Assembly (NCBI RefSeq): GCF_006539505.1
Contig: NZ_BJND01000033.1
Location: 1-64,000 of the forward strand
DNA length: 64,000 nt
Direction of reading: 5' to 3'
Origin: Streptomyces spinoverrucosus
GTDB taxonomy: Bacteria; Actinomycetota; Actinomycetes; Streptomycetales; Streptomycetaceae
Shown here: positions 36,316-46,623 of the stretch, in pieces
How the letters are laid out: the number at the start of each line of letters is the position of its first letter
Numbering within the stretch: position 1 is the first letter of the stretch
Notes under the pieces: generated by a model
Seen by the model: the letters and a program-made list of their open reading frames with translations, nothing else
What the model was told of the DNA's origin: nothing
The model's database searches: none
Program-made: the position numbers and the translations under genes

Positions 36316-39300
36316 GTGAACGCGCCCTCGCCGCCCACGACCACCCTCGACCAGCCGCTGCGGCCGCAGCGCGCGCCGGGCACCCTGCTGCCCCGGCCGC
36401 AGGCCGCCCGCATCGGGTCGGGTGTGTACCCCCAACTGGTCCTGGCCCTGCTGTGCGCGGGCTACGCCGTCGGCTCCGCGGTCGGCTGGGGCTCGGACCA
36501 ACTCGCCCTGATCATGGGCGACTTCGGGCTCAGCGCCGCGGCCGCCGCGGCCGCCGTGTCGTGCTTCCTGTACGCACACAGCCGCCGCGTCCGGTTCCGC
36601 TCCGCCTGGCTGCTGTTCGCCCTCTCCTCGGCCATGGCCGCCCTGGGCAACGGCGTCTGGGGGTGGTATGAGGTCGTCCTGGGACAGCCCGTGCCCAGCC
36701 CCAGCTACGCCGACCTGTTCTTCCTCTGCTTCGCGCCCCCCGCCATCGTGGGCCTGCTGGTCCTCGCCAAGCGGCCGGTGACGAAGGCGGGCTGGGTCTG
36801 CCTCGCCCTGGACGCCTGGCTGATCGGCGGCTCCCTGGTCACCCTCTCGTGGAGCCTCGCGCTCGCCCAGGCGGCCAAGGGCGGCGGCCCCGGCGTCGCG
36901 CACACCGCGCTGTCGCTGGCGTACCCGCTGCTCGACATCGCCCTGGTCAGCATGGTGCTCGCGCTGCACTTCCGGCGCTCGGGCGCGAACCGCTCCGCGG
37001 TGAACACCGCGATCGGCGCCCTCGCCCTGACCGTGATGTGCGACGCCCTGTTCACCTCACCGCTGATGCACAACAACTACCACTCGGGTCAGCTGCTGGA
37101 CGCCGGCTGGTTCGCCGGCTCGCTGCTCCTGGCGTACGCCCCCTGGACCACCCCACGCCCCGGACAGCCCGGCGACGAGCCGCACACGCGCGTGGTGCAC
37201 GAGCACGTGCCCGGGCAGCGCGGCACCACCCACCCGCACCCGCCCGCACCGCAGGGCGAGCCCAGCCGGTATCCGGCCACCCGCCCGCTCACCGGCTCGC
37301 TGGCCGCCCTCACGCCGTACCTCGCCGCCGCCGTCTGCACGCTGGGGATCCTCTACAACGTGCTCAACGGCCGCAGCGTCGACCGCGTGGTGCTGCTCAC
37401 CGGCGGCACGGTCGTGCTCGCGCTGGTGGTGCGCCAGGGGATCATGCTGCTCGACAACATCACCCTCACCCAGGAACTGGCGCAGAAGGAGAACCACTTC
37501 CGCTCCCTGGTGCAGGGCTCCAGCGACGTCATCATGATCGCCGCGCCCAACGGCATCCTGCGGTACGTCTCCCCGGCCGCCGCCGGGGTCTACGGACGCC
37601 CCGCGGAGGAGCTGGTGGGGACCGAACTGGCCGAACTCATCCACCCGGAGGACCTGGGCCGTGTGGTGCACGAGGTGCGCCGCTTCCTCGCCGCCAGCCC
37701 GCTGGAGGAACCCACTACGCGCATCGAGTGCCGTTTCCGGTCCGGTGAGGGCGGCTGGCTGAACGTCGAGTCGACCGTCAACCGGCACCACGGCGGCCTG
37801 ATCTTCAACAGCCGGGACGTGACCGAACGAGTGCGCCTGCAGGCGCAGTTGCAGCACAACGCCGAGCACGACCCGCTCACCGACCTGCCCAACCGCGCGC
37901 TGTTCACCCGGCGCGTCCAGCAGGCCCTGTCCGGCCGCCGCAGCACCGACCGCGGAGCCGCCCTGCGGGGCACGGCCGTGCTCTTCATCGACCTGGACGG
38001 CTTCAAGGCCGTCAACGACACGATCGGGCACCAGGCCGGGGACGAGCTGCTCGTCCAGGCCGCGCGCAGACTCCAGGAGGCGGTCCGCCAGGGCGACACC
38101 GCGTCCCGGCTGGGCGGCGACGAGTTCGCGGCCCTGATCGTCGGCGACGGCGCCCGGGACCGGGCCGCCCGCGAACGCAACATCCTGGAGCTCGCCGACC
38201 GCCTCAGGGTGACGCTGTCGCAGCCGTACCTCATCGACGGCACCGATGTCCGGGTCGCCGCGTCCATCGGCGTCGCCTTCGCCGAACCTGGCCTCGGCGC
38301 GGGCGAGCTGCTGCGCAACGCCGACCTCGCGATGTACCGCGCGAAGTCGGCCGGCAAGGGCCGGGTCGAGCTGTACAAGCCACAGATGCAGCAGGACGTC
38401 GTACGCAAGGCGGAACTGGCCACCCGGCTACGGGCCGCGCTGCACGACGGCGAGTTCACACTGCTGCACCAGCCCGTGGTGTGTCTGGAGGACGGCCGGA
38501 TCACGTCGGTCACCGCGCAGGCGCGCTGGCGGTCGTCCCAAGGGGTGCTGTTCACGCCCGCGGAGTTCCTGCGCGTGGCCGAGGACAGCGACAAGACGGC
38601 CGAGCTGGGCCGCTGGACGCTGGCGGAGGCCGTGGAGCGGGCCGCCGAACGCGCCGCGACCGGCCACGCCGTACCGGTCGCCGTCCGGATGGCCGCCCGC
38701 CGACTGCTGGACCGGTCGATGCCCCTCGGCTCCGTCGAGGCGCTGCTGACCCGGCACGGGCTGCCGTCCGGGGCGCTGGTCATCGAGCTGTCCGACATCG
38801 ATGCCAAGATCCCCCTGGACGACCTGGAGCGCCGCCTGGGCACCCTCCGCCGGCTCGGCGTCCGTATCGCGCTGGACGGCTTCGGCACCGGCAGCCCGGC
38901 CGCCATCACGGCGCTGCGCCGACTCCCGCTGGACGTGCTGAAACTCGACCGAGGCCTGGTCGAGGGCGTCGTCGAGTCCGCGCGGCTGCACAAGATCACC
39001 AGCGGGCTGCTGCGCATCGCCGGCGATCTCGGCCTGCAGTCCGTGGCGGACGGCGTGGATCTGCCCGAGCAGGTCGTCGCCCTGCGCGCGATGGGCTGTA
39101 CGCACGGGCAGGGCATGGCCTTCTCCGGGCCACTGGACGAGTACCGGCTGCGCCGGGCGCTCAGTTCCGGCCAATATCCGGTGCCGCACGGACCGGCCGA
39201 GCCCGCCTTCGCGGGCGGCGGCGCGGGCACGTACTCCGGAGGGGTGACCACCGTCTTCTCAGGCGGCACACCGGTCGGCACGCCCGTCGCCACACCGGTC

Positions 39301-39360
39301 GGCCCATCCCTCGCCACCCCCCTGCGCTCACATAATGAGACTCCCGTCCCACCCACTTGA
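36316..39360 (+). CDS. Membrane PAS-GGDEF protein with degenerate EAL domain (c-di-GMP)
   Basis: The 1014-residue product has an N-terminal membrane region of about ten helices (about 35-370), interrupted by a His/Pro-rich cytoplasmic loop. A PAS domain (FRSLVQGSSDVIMIAAPNGI, about 393-505) and a GGDEF domain with intact RLGGDEF near 597 follow, so cyclase activity is expected. The EAL-like domain has lost its catalytic residues: TAQAR replaces EALLR near 733, and DGFGTG replaces DDFGTG. GTG 36316 has GGGAGG at ideal spacing; upstream in-frame starts (36121, 36076) lack one. By position before ilvB it corresponds to S. coelicolor SCO5511, possibly CdgC (from memory). Confidence 0.85.
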   Translation: MNAPSPPTTTLDQPLRPQRAPGTLLPRPQAARIGSGVYPQLVLALLCAGYAVGSAVGWGSDQLALIMGDFGLSAAAAAAAVSCFLYAHSRRVRFRSAWLLFALSSAMAALGNGVWGWYEVVLGQPVPSPSYADLFFLCFAPPAIVGLLVLAKRPVTKAGWVCLALDAWLIGGSLVTLSWSLALAQAAKGGGPGVAHTALSLAYPLLDIALVSMVLALHFRRSGANRSAVNTAIGALALTVMCDALFTSPLMHNNYHSGQLLDAGWFAGSLLLAYAPWTTPRPGQPGDEPHTRVVHEHVPGQRGTTHPHPPAPQGEPSRYPATRPLTGSLAALTPYLAAAVCTLGILYNVLNGRSVDRVVLLTGGTVVLALVVRQGIMLLDNITLTQELAQKENHFRSLVQGSSDVIMIAAPNGILRYVSPAAAGVYGRPAEELVGTELAELIHPEDLGRVVHEVRRFLAASPLEEPTTRIECRFRSGEGGWLNVESTVNRHHGGLIFNSRDVTERVRLQAQLQHNAEHDPLTDLPNRALFTRRVQQALSGRRSTDRGAALRGTAVLFIDLDGFKAVNDTIGHQAGDELLVQAARRLQEAVRQGDTASRLGGDEFAALIVGDGARDRAARERNILELADRLRVTLSQPYLIDGTDVRVAASIGVAFAEPGLGAGELLRNADLAMYRAKSAGKGRVELYKPQMQQDVVRKAELATRLRAALHDGEFTLLHQPVVCLEDGRITSVTAQARWRSSQGVLFTPAEFLRVAEDSDKTAELGRWTLAEAVERAAERAATGHAVPVAVRMAARRLLDRSMPLGSVEALLTRHGLPSGALVIELSDIDAKIPLDDLERRLGTLRRLGVRIALDGFGTGSPAAITALRRLPLDVLKLDRGLVEGVVESARLHKITSGLLRIAGDLGLQSVADGVDLPEQVVALRAMGCTHGQGMAFSGPLDEYRLRRALSSGQYPVPHGPAEPAFAGGGAGTYSGGVTTVFSGGTPVGTPVATPVGPSLATPLRSHNETPVPPT

Positions 39361-39393
39361 CAGTGGGTGCGCGCCGGGGGGAGGGTCAGTGCC

Positions 39394-39435
39394 ATGCGCA
39401 CCCGAATTCTCGTACTTGGACAGCGCGTCGGCTGA
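39394..39435 (+). CDS. ilvB leader peptide MRTRILVLGQRVG
   Basis: A 13-codon frame with GGGGAGGG in front encodes Ile-Leu-Val-Leu in a row, written ATT-CTC-GTA-CTT. Three of these four codons (ATT, GTA, CTT) are rare in high-GC Streptomyces. Ribosome stalling here when branched-chain aminoacyl-tRNAs are scarce would prevent the terminator at 39490 from forming. This is the classic attenuation arrangement of actinobacterial ilvBNC operons. Confidence 0.9.
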   Translation: MRTRILVLGQRVG

Positions 39436-39489
39436 GCTGGGACCCACCGGAGGACGATCCGGAAACCCCAGCGACCACACCGGCGCGCT

Positions 39490-39523
39490 CCCCTCGCTTG
39501 CCTGACGGCACGAGGGGTTTTTT
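39490..39523 (+). terminator. ilvBNC attenuator terminator
   Basis: CCCCTCG (39490-39496) pairs with CGAGGGG (39511-39517), with an inner TGCC/GGCA extension, followed by six T residues. It lies 54 nt after the leader peptide stop and 75 nt before ilvB. Upstream segments GCTGGG...CCCAGC (39436-39480) and CCGGA...TCCGG can form competing hairpins. Confidence 0.92.
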
Positions 39524-39597
39524 GTTGCACAGGCACCTGCCGTACAGCAGTCGTACACCGCACAAACCTCGCAAAAACCCTCAGCATCGAGAAGAGA

Positions 39598-41451
39598 ATG
39601 CCGATGACCGAGCAGGCCACCGGGGCCCATCATCCGCAGCCGCGGCCCCGTTCCGGAGGACAGCAGTCCGCCCCCGAGCACGTCACGGGTGCGCAGTCCC
39701 TCATCCGCTCTCTCGAGGAGGTCGGCGCCGACACGGTATTCGGCATTCCCGGTGGCGCGATCCTTCCGGCGTACGACCCGCTGATGGACTCCGGCAAGGT
39801 CCGCCACGTCCTGGTGCGGCACGAGCAGGGCGCCGGTCACGCGGCCACCGGCTACGCGCAGGCCACCGGCAAGGTCGGCGTCTGCATGGCGACCTCGGGC
39901 CCCGGCGCCACCAACCTGGTCACGCCGATCGCCGACGCGCACATGGACTCCGTGCCGCTGGTCGCGATCACCGGCCAGGTCGCCTCCAAGGCGATCGGCA
40001 CGGACGCCTTCCAGGAGGCGGACATCGTCGGCATCACCATGCCGATCACCAAGCACAACTTCCTGGTCACCAAGGCCGAGGACATTCCCCGGGTGATCGC
40101 GCAGGCGTTCCACATCGCCTCGACCGGCCGCCCCGGCCCGGTCCTGGTCGACATCGCCAAGGACGCCCTCCAGGCGAGGACCACCTTCTCCTGGCCGCCC
40201 ACCATGGACCTGCCCGGCTACCGCCCGGTGACCAAGCCGCACGCCAAGCAGATCCGCGAGGCCGCCAAGCTGATCACCTCCGCCAAGCGGCCGGTGCTGT
40301 ACGTCGGCGGCGGTGTGATCAAGGCCAAGGCCACCGCCGAGCTGAAGGTCCTCGCCGAGCTCACCGGAGCGCCCGTCACCACCACCCTGATGGCGCTCGG
40401 CTCCTTCCCCGACAGCCACCCGCTGCACGTGGGCATGCCCGGCATGCACGGCGCGGTCGCCGCCGTCACCGCACTGCAGAAGGCCGACCTGATCGTCGCC
40501 CTCGGCGCCCGCTTCGACGACCGCGTCACCGGCAAGCTGGACAGCTTCGCCCCGTACGCCAAGATCGTGCACGCCGACATCGACCCGGCCGAGATCGGCA
40601 AGAACCGCGCCGCCGACGTGCCGATCGTCGGGGACGCCCGCGAGGTCATCGCCGATCTGATCCAGGCCGTGCAGAAGGAGCACAGCGAGGGTCACCGGGG
40701 CGACTACGAGGCCTGGTGGAAGGACCTCAACCGCTGGCGCGACACCTACCCGCTCGGCTACGACCAGCCCGACGACGGCTCGCTCTCCCCGCAGCAGGTC
40801 ATCGAGCGCATCGGCCAACTCGCCCCCGAGGGCACGATCTTCGCGGCCGGCGTCGGCCAGCACCAGATGTGGGCCGCGCACTTCATCCAGTACGACAAGC
40901 CCGCCACCTGGCTGAACTCCGGCGGTGCCGGGACGATGGGGTACGCCGTCCCGGCCGCGATGGGCGCCAAGGCCGGCGAGCCCGAGCGCACCGTCTGGGC
41001 GATCGACGGCGACGGCTGCTTCCAGATGACCAACCAGGAGCTCACCACCTGCGCCCTGAACAACATCCCGATCAAGGTCGCCGTCATCAACAACGGCGCC
41101 CTCGGGATGGTCCGCCAGTGGCAGACCCTCTTCTACAACCAGCGGTACTCCAACACCGTGCTGCACTCGGGCCCCGACGACGTCAACCCGCAGGCCCGGG
41201 GCACCCGCGTCCCCGACTTCGTGAAGCTGTCGGAGGCCATGGGCTGCTACGCCATCCGCTGCGAGGACCCCGCCGACCTCGACAAGGTCATCGAGGAGGC
41301 GAACTCGATCAACGACCGCCCGGTCGTCATCGACTTCATCGTCCACGAGGACGCGATGGTGTGGCCGATGGTCGCCGCCGGCACCTCCAACGACGAGATC
41401 ATGGCCGCCCGGGACGTTCGCCCCGACTTCGGCGACAACGAAGACGACTGA
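39598..41451 (+). CDS. ilvB: Acetolactate synthase large subunit
   Basis: This thiamine-diphosphate and FAD enzyme condenses two pyruvates, or pyruvate with 2-oxobutyrate, in valine, leucine and isoleucine synthesis. The 617-residue product has the catalytic glutamate in [15 protein letters not shown] near residue 82, the FAD region GMPGMHG near 279, and the ThDP/Mg motif [21 protein letters not shown] near 468. [10 protein letters not shown] lies near the C-terminus. ATG 39598 is 6 nt after GAGAAG; the ATG two codons on is an alternative. Expression is controlled by the upstream leader peptide and attenuator. ilvN follows after 26 bp. Confidence 0.98.
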   Translation: MPMTEQATGAHHPQPRPRSGGQQSAPEHVTGAQSLIRSLEEVGADTVFGIPGGAILPAYDPLMDSGKVRHVLVRHEQGAGHAATGYAQATGKVGVCMATSGPGATNLVTPIADAHMDSVPLVAITGQVASKAIGTDAFQEADIVGITMPITKHNFLVTKAEDIPRVIAQAFHIASTGRPGPVLVDIAKDALQARTTFSWPPTMDLPGYRPVTKPHAKQIREAAKLITSAKRPVLYVGGGVIKAKATAELKVLAELTGAPVTTTLMALGSFPDSHPLHVGMPGMHGAVAAVTALQKADLIVALGARFDDRVTGKLDSFAPYAKIVHADIDPAEIGKNRAADVPIVGDAREVIADLIQAVQKEHSEGHRGDYEAWWKDLNRWRDTYPLGYDQPDDGSLSPQQVIERIGQLAPEGTIFAAGVGQHQMWAAHFIQYDKPATWLNSGGAGTMGYAVPAAMGAKAGEPERTVWAIDGDGCFQMTNQELTTCALNNIPIKVAVINNGALGMVRQWQTLFYNQRYSNTVLHSGPDDVNPQARGTRVPDFVKLSEAMGCYAIRCEDPADLDKVIEEANSINDRPVVIDFIVHEDAMVWPMVAAGTSNDEIMAARDVRPDFGDNEDD

Positions 41452-41477
41452 GAGCCGCAGGTAAAGGAATCAGACCC

Positions 41478-42002
41478 ATGTCCAAGCACACGCTCTCCGT
41501 CCTGGTGGAGAACACACCGGGCATCCTGGCCCGGATCGCCGCCCTGTTCTCCCGCCGCGGCTTCAACATCGACTCGCTCGCGGTCGGCGTCACCGAGCAC
41601 CCCGACATCTCCCGCATCACCATCGTGGTGAACGTCGAGGACCTGCCGCTGGAGCAGGTGACCAAGCAGCTCAACAAGCTGGTCAACGTGCTGAAGATCG
41701 TCGAGCTGGAGCCGTCGCAGGCCGTGCAGCGCGAACTCGTTCTGGTGAAGGTGCGCGCCGACAACGAGACGCGCTCCCAGATCGTCGAGATCGTCCAGCT
41801 GTTCCGCGCCAAGACCGTCGACGTCTCCCCGGAGGCCGTCACCATCGAGGCCACCGGCTCCAGCGACAAGCTGGAGGCCATGCTGAAGATGCTGGAGCAG
41901 TTCGGCATCAAGGAACTGGTCCAGTCCGGCACCATCGCGATCGGACGTGGTGCGCGTTCGATCACGGACCGCTCGCTGCGCGCGCTGGACCGATCGGCGT
42001 AA
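41478..42002 (+). CDS. ilvN: Acetolactate synthase regulatory small subunit
   Basis: The 174-residue subunit has an N-terminal ACT domain (TLSVLVENTPGILARIAALFSR near residue 5, RGFNIDSLAVG near 27) that binds valine for feedback control. A C-terminal ALS_ss domain follows (RELVLVKVRADNETRSQIVEIVQLFRAKTVDVS). It raises activity of, and confers inhibition on, the IlvB catalytic subunit encoded just upstream. AAAGGA at 41463-41468 is the ribosome binding site. Confidence 0.98.
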   Translation: MSKHTLSVLVENTPGILARIAALFSRRGFNIDSLAVGVTEHPDISRITIVVNVEDLPLEQVTKQLNKLVNVLKIVELEPSQAVQRELVLVKVRADNETRSQIVEIVQLFRAKTVDVSPEAVTIEATGSSDKLEAMLKMLEQFGIKELVQSGTIAIGRGARSITDRSLRALDRSA

Positions 42003-43121
<1,119 letters not shown>

Positions 43122-43129
43122 GCCTCGGG

Positions 43130-43163
43130 CAACGGGGCCGGAGCAGTCGCTCCGGCCCCGTTG
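43130..43163 (+). terminator. Terminator hairpin after ilvC
   Basis: CAACGGGGCCGGAGC (43130-43144) and its exact complement (43149-43163) form a perfect 15-bp stem with the loop AGTC, 8 bp after the ilvC stop. It lacks a strong U-tract but is very stable and ends the ilvBNC operon. Confidence 0.9.
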
Positions 43164-43350
43164 TCCACCTCGTCCAACCACGGACGAGTGATCCTTCCGC
43201 AGAGGCGCGGGACTGCCTCCGCCACAGCACTAGACTGCCGTACTACATACGCGTCAGGCCCACAGCGTCGTGCGTCTTCCACGCGGCAAGCCCCCTCCAC
43301 CGCCTGCGGCCGTCGGGACGGCCGTCCGCAATGGACATGTGAGGACTCAC

Positions 43351-44940
43351 GTGAGCTCGAAACCCGTCGTACTCATCGCCGAAGAGCTGTCGCCCGCCAC
43401 CGTGGACGCGCTGGGCCCGGACTTCGAGATCCGGCGCTGCAACGGAGCGGACCGAGCCGAACTGCTCCCGGCCATCGCCGACGTCGACGCGATCCTGATC
43501 CGCTCCGCCACCAAGGTCGACGCCGAGGCGATCGCCGCCGCGGACAAGCTCAAGGTCGTCGCACGAGCCGGCGTCGGCCTGGACAACGTCGACGTCTCCG
43601 CCGCCACCAAGGCCGGCGTGATGGTCGTCAACGCCCCCACCTCGAACATCGTGACCGCCGCCGAGCTGGCCTGCGGCCTCATCCTCGCCACCGCCCGCAA
43701 CATCCCGCAGGCCAACGCCGCGCTGAAGAACGGCGAGTGGAAGCGCAGCAAGTACACGGGCGTCGAGCTGGCCGAGAAGACCCTCGGCGTCGTCGGCCTC
43801 GGCCGCATCGGTGCCCTGGTCGCCCAGCGGATGTCCGCCTTCGGCATGAAGGTCGTCGCCTACGACCCCTACGTGCAGCCCGCGCGCGCCGCGCAGATGG
43901 GCGTCAAGGTGCTGTCGCTGGACGAGCTGCTGGAGGTCTCCGACTTCATCACCGTCCACCTGCCCAAGACCCCCGAGACGCTGGGCCTGATCGGCGCGGA
44001 GGCGCTGCGCAAGGTCAAGCCGAGCGTGCGGATCGTCAACGCCGCGCGCGGCGGGATCGTCGACGAGGAGGCGCTGTACTCGGCGCTGAAGGAGGGCCGC
44101 GTCGCCGGCGCGGGCCTCGACGTGTACGCCAAGGAGCCCTGCACCGACTCGCCGCTGTTCGAGTTCGACCAGGTCGTGGCCACCCCGCACCTCGGTGCCT
44201 CCACCGACGAGGCGCAGGAGAAGGCCGGTATCGCCGTCGCCAAGTCGGTCCGGCTCGCCCTCGCCGGTGAGCTGGTCCCGGACGCGGTGAACGTCCAGGG
44301 CGGTGTCATCGCCGAGGACGTCAAGCCGGGCCTGCCGCTCGCCGAGCGCCTCGGCCGGATCTTCACCGCGCTCGCCGGTGAGGTGGCCGTACGGCTGGAC
44401 GTCGAGGTGTACGGCGAGATCACCCAGCACGATGTGAAGGTGCTGGAGCTCTCCGCCCTCAAGGGCGTCTTCGAGGACGTCGTCGACGAGACCGTGTCCT
44501 ACGTCAACGCCCCGCTGTTCGCCCAGGAGCGTGGCGTTGAGGTACGGCTGACCACCAGCTCGGAGTCGCCGGACCACCGCAACGTCGTGACCGTGCGCGG
44601 CACGCTCGGCGACGGCGAGGAGGTGTCGGTGTCCGGCACGCTCGCCGGTCCCAAGCACCTGCAGAAGATCGTCGCGGTCGGCGACTACGACGTGGACCTC
44701 GCGCTGGCCGACCACATGGTGGTCCTGCGCTACGAGGACCGGCCGGGCGTCGTCGGCACGGTGGGCCGGATCATCGGCGAGGCCGGGATCAACATCGCCG
44801 GTATGCAGGTCGCTCGCGCGGCGGCGGGCGGCGAGGCGCTGGCTGTGCTGACCGTCGATGACGCGGTGCCCACGGGAGTGCTCGCCGAGGTCGCCTCGGA
44901 GATCGGGGCGACGTCTGCTCGTGCGGTGAACCTCGTCTGA
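43351..44940 (+). CDS. serA: D-3-phosphoglycerate dehydrogenase
   Basis: SerA oxidises 3-phosphoglycerate in the first step of serine synthesis. The 529-residue long form contains the NAD-binding domain (VVGLGRIGALVAQRMSAFG near 147), substrate arginine in NAARGGIVDEEAL near 233, glutamate in YAKEPCTDSPLF near 262 and histidine in TPHLGAST near 280. An intervening domain (about 315-450) and a C-terminal ACT domain (MVVLRYEDRPGVVGTVGRII near 455) also occur, as in the serine-inhibited mycobacterial enzyme. GTG 43351 follows GAGGA. A TAGACT at 43231-43236 may be the -10, giving a leader of about 110 nt. Confidence 0.97.
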   Translation: MSSKPVVLIAEELSPATVDALGPDFEIRRCNGADRAELLPAIADVDAILIRSATKVDAEAIAAADKLKVVARAGVGLDNVDVSAATKAGVMVVNAPTSNIVTAAELACGLILATARNIPQANAALKNGEWKRSKYTGVELAEKTLGVVGLGRIGALVAQRMSAFGMKVVAYDPYVQPARAAQMGVKVLSLDELLEVSDFITVHLPKTPETLGLIGAEALRKVKPSVRIVNAARGGIVDEEALYSALKEGRVAGAGLDVYAKEPCTDSPLFEFDQVVATPHLGASTDEAQEKAGIAVAKSVRLALAGELVPDAVNVQGGVIAEDVKPGLPLAERLGRIFTALAGEVAVRLDVEVYGEITQHDVKVLELSALKGVFEDVVDETVSYVNAPLFAQERGVEVRLTTSSESPDHRNVVTVRGTLGDGEEVSVSGTLAGPKHLQKIVAVGDYDVDLALADHMVVLRYEDRPGVVGTVGRIIGEAGINIAGMQVARAAAGGEALAVLTVDDAVPTGVLAEVASEIGATSARAVNLV

Positions 44941-44967
44941 GGTTGCCGTCCCTGGGGGTTGCTGTGC

Positions 44968-45036
44968 CTGGGGGCTGCCGCCCCCAGACCCCGCTTCGGC
45001 CCTGAACGGGCCTCCTCAAACGCCGGACGGGCTGAG
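44968..45036. repeat. Dispersed Streptomyces intergenic repeat with hairpin
   Basis: CTGGGGGC-TGCC-GCCCCCAG (44968-44987) is followed by CCCGCTTCGGCCCTGAACGG and CTCAAACGCCGGACGGGCTG. I recognise this as a common Streptomyces intergenic element that serves as a 3'-end hairpin. It runs into the last codons of the convergent MFS gene. Confidence 0.65.
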
Positions 45037-46539
45037 TTGATCGGCCCGTTCGGCGTTTTCGTGTGTCCGTATCCGCCGTAGCGTGACCGCCGCCAGCGCC
45101 GCCGCCCCCGTCAGCAGCACCGCTCCCGCGATCGCCGCCCCCTGCATGCCGCTGGTGAACGCCTCCCGTGCGGCCGTGGCCAGCCCCGGTACCTGATCGG
45201 CGACCGCCAGCGCGCCGCCCAGGGTCTCGCGCGCCGCGTCCGGGGCCGACGCCGGGATCTCATGGCTGTAGATCGCCGTACCGATCGAGCCGAGCACCGC
45301 CATGCCCAGCGCCCCGCCGAACTCTCCGCCGGTCTCCATCAACGAGGACGCGGAGCCCGCCCGCTCCACCGGAGCCGTGCCCATGGCGAGGTCCATGATC
45401 TGGGACATGACGGTGACGCCTCCGACGGCGATGACCGCGCACGCGGTCAGCACCAGCCACATCGAGTCCGTACCGGCCAGGGCCAGCAGTCCGAAGCCGG
45501 AAGCGGCGATCGCGAAGCCCACGGTGACGACGTGGGCGCGGTTGACGCCCTTCTGCACCAGCTGGGTCGCGATCGGCCCCGCCGCCCCGATCGGCAGCGA
45601 GGGCAGCAGCGCCCACAGGGCCGCTTCCAGTGCGCCCTTGCCGAGCACCGACTGCAGGTACTGCGTGGTGAAGTAGGACGAGCCCATCACCCCGAACATG
45701 CAGACGAGGTTGAGGCCCACCGAGGGGGCGAAGCCCCGTCCGCGGAACAGGGCCGGGGAGATCATCGGTGCGGCGGCCGTGCGCTGGCGGTGGACGAACA
45801 GGGCCGCGAACAGCAGGCCGACGGTGATCGAGACGACGTAGCGGACGTTCCAGCCCTCGGAGGGGATCTCCTTCAGGCCGTAGATCACGGGGAGCACCGC
45901 CGCCATCGACAGCGGGACGCTCAGCCAGTCGAAGCGGGCGGACGCAGGGTTCCTGTACTCGGGGAGCAGCGCCGGGCCGAGGGCGAGCAGCAGCGCCATC
46001 GCGGGCAGGTTGACCAGGAAGACCGAGCCCCACCAGAAGTACTCCACCAGCACCCCGCTCATCACCGAGCCGAGCGCGATCCCGGCCGTCATCACGCCGG
46101 ACCACATCCCGATCGCTTTCGCGCGCTGGGCCGGGTCGGTGAACATCGTGCGGAGCAGGGCCATCGTCGACGGCATCAGGGTCGCGCCGCCGATGCCGAG
46201 GACCGCGCGCGCCGCGATCAGCATCTCGGCGCTGTTGGCGTACGCCGCCGCCAGAGAGGCCGCACCGAAGGCCGCTGCGCCGATGAGGAGCAGCTTGCGG
46301 TGGCCGATGCGGTCGCCCAGCGAGCCCATCGTCATCAGCAGACCGGCCAGTACGAAGGCGTAGATGTCGAAGATCCACAGCTGCTGGGTGCCGCTCGGCT
46401 CCAGGTCCGCGCTGATCGCCGGGATGGCGAAGTAGAGGACCGAGACGTCCATCGAGACCAGCAGCAGCGGAAGCATCAGCACGCCGAGCGCGGTCCATTC
46501 GCGGCGTCCGGCGCGGGTGTTGGTCGGGTTCGTCGTCAT
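45016..46539 (-). CDS. MFS drug exporter, DHA2 (14-TMS) type
   Basis: The 507-residue protein has the DHA2 layout: helix 1 with LLVSMDVSVLYFAIPAISAD (motif D1 region, near 27-46), motif A GSLGDRIGHRKLLL near 73-86, and antiporter motif C-like GVMTAGIALGSVMSGVL near 147-163. It probably exports toxic hydrophobic compounds by proton antiport. It is divergent from a TetR gene across 84 bp that hold two overlapping palindromes, the standard arrangement of a drug-inducible pump. Its final residues (LSPSGV) are encoded by the dispersed repeat beyond serA. Confidence 0.93.
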   Translation of the reverse strand: MTTNPTNTRAGRREWTALGVLMLPLLLVSMDVSVLYFAIPAISADLEPSGTQQLWIFDIYAFVLAGLLMTMGSLGDRIGHRKLLLIGAAAFGAASLAAAYANSAEMLIAARAVLGIGGATLMPSTMALLRTMFTDPAQRAKAIGMWSGVMTAGIALGSVMSGVLVEYFWWGSVFLVNLPAMALLLALGPALLPEYRNPASARFDWLSVPLSMAAVLPVIYGLKEIPSEGWNVRYVVSITVGLLFAALFVHRQRTAAAPMISPALFRGRGFAPSVGLNLVCMFGVMGSSYFTTQYLQSVLGKGALEAALWALLPSLPIGAAGPIATQLVQKGVNRAHVVTVGFAIAASGFGLLALAGTDSMWLVLTACAVIAVGGVTVMSQIMDLAMGTAPVERAGSASSLMETGGEFGGALGMAVLGSIGTAIYSHEIPASAPDAARETLGGALAVADQVPGLATAAREAFTSGMQGAAIAGAVLLTGAAALAAVTLRRIRTHENAERADQLSPSGV

Positions 46540-46560
46540 GGCGGTGACTGTACGGGCGTC

Positions 46561-46590
46561 CTAAACGCTTGTCTAGAACGCTTGTTTAAG
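46561..46590. promoter_or_regulatory. Two overlapping TetR-type palindromes
   Basis: CTAAACGCTTGTCTAG (46561-46576) and CTAGAACGCTTGTTTAAG (46573-46590) are each inverted repeats of the form CTARAC...GTYTAG. They share the central CTAG, and AACGCTTGT occurs directly repeated 14 bp apart. They sit 21 bp before the MFS start and 33 bp before the TetR start. Confidence 0.75.
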
Positions 46591-46623
46591 ACGGGTGTAT
46601 ATGAGCCGCGCTACGATGACGTC

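Noticed and set aside
39436-39523. T-box in the ilvB leader
   Set aside because: No specifier loop or T-box sequence complementary to a tRNA acceptor end; a translated leader peptide with branched-chain codons explains the region.
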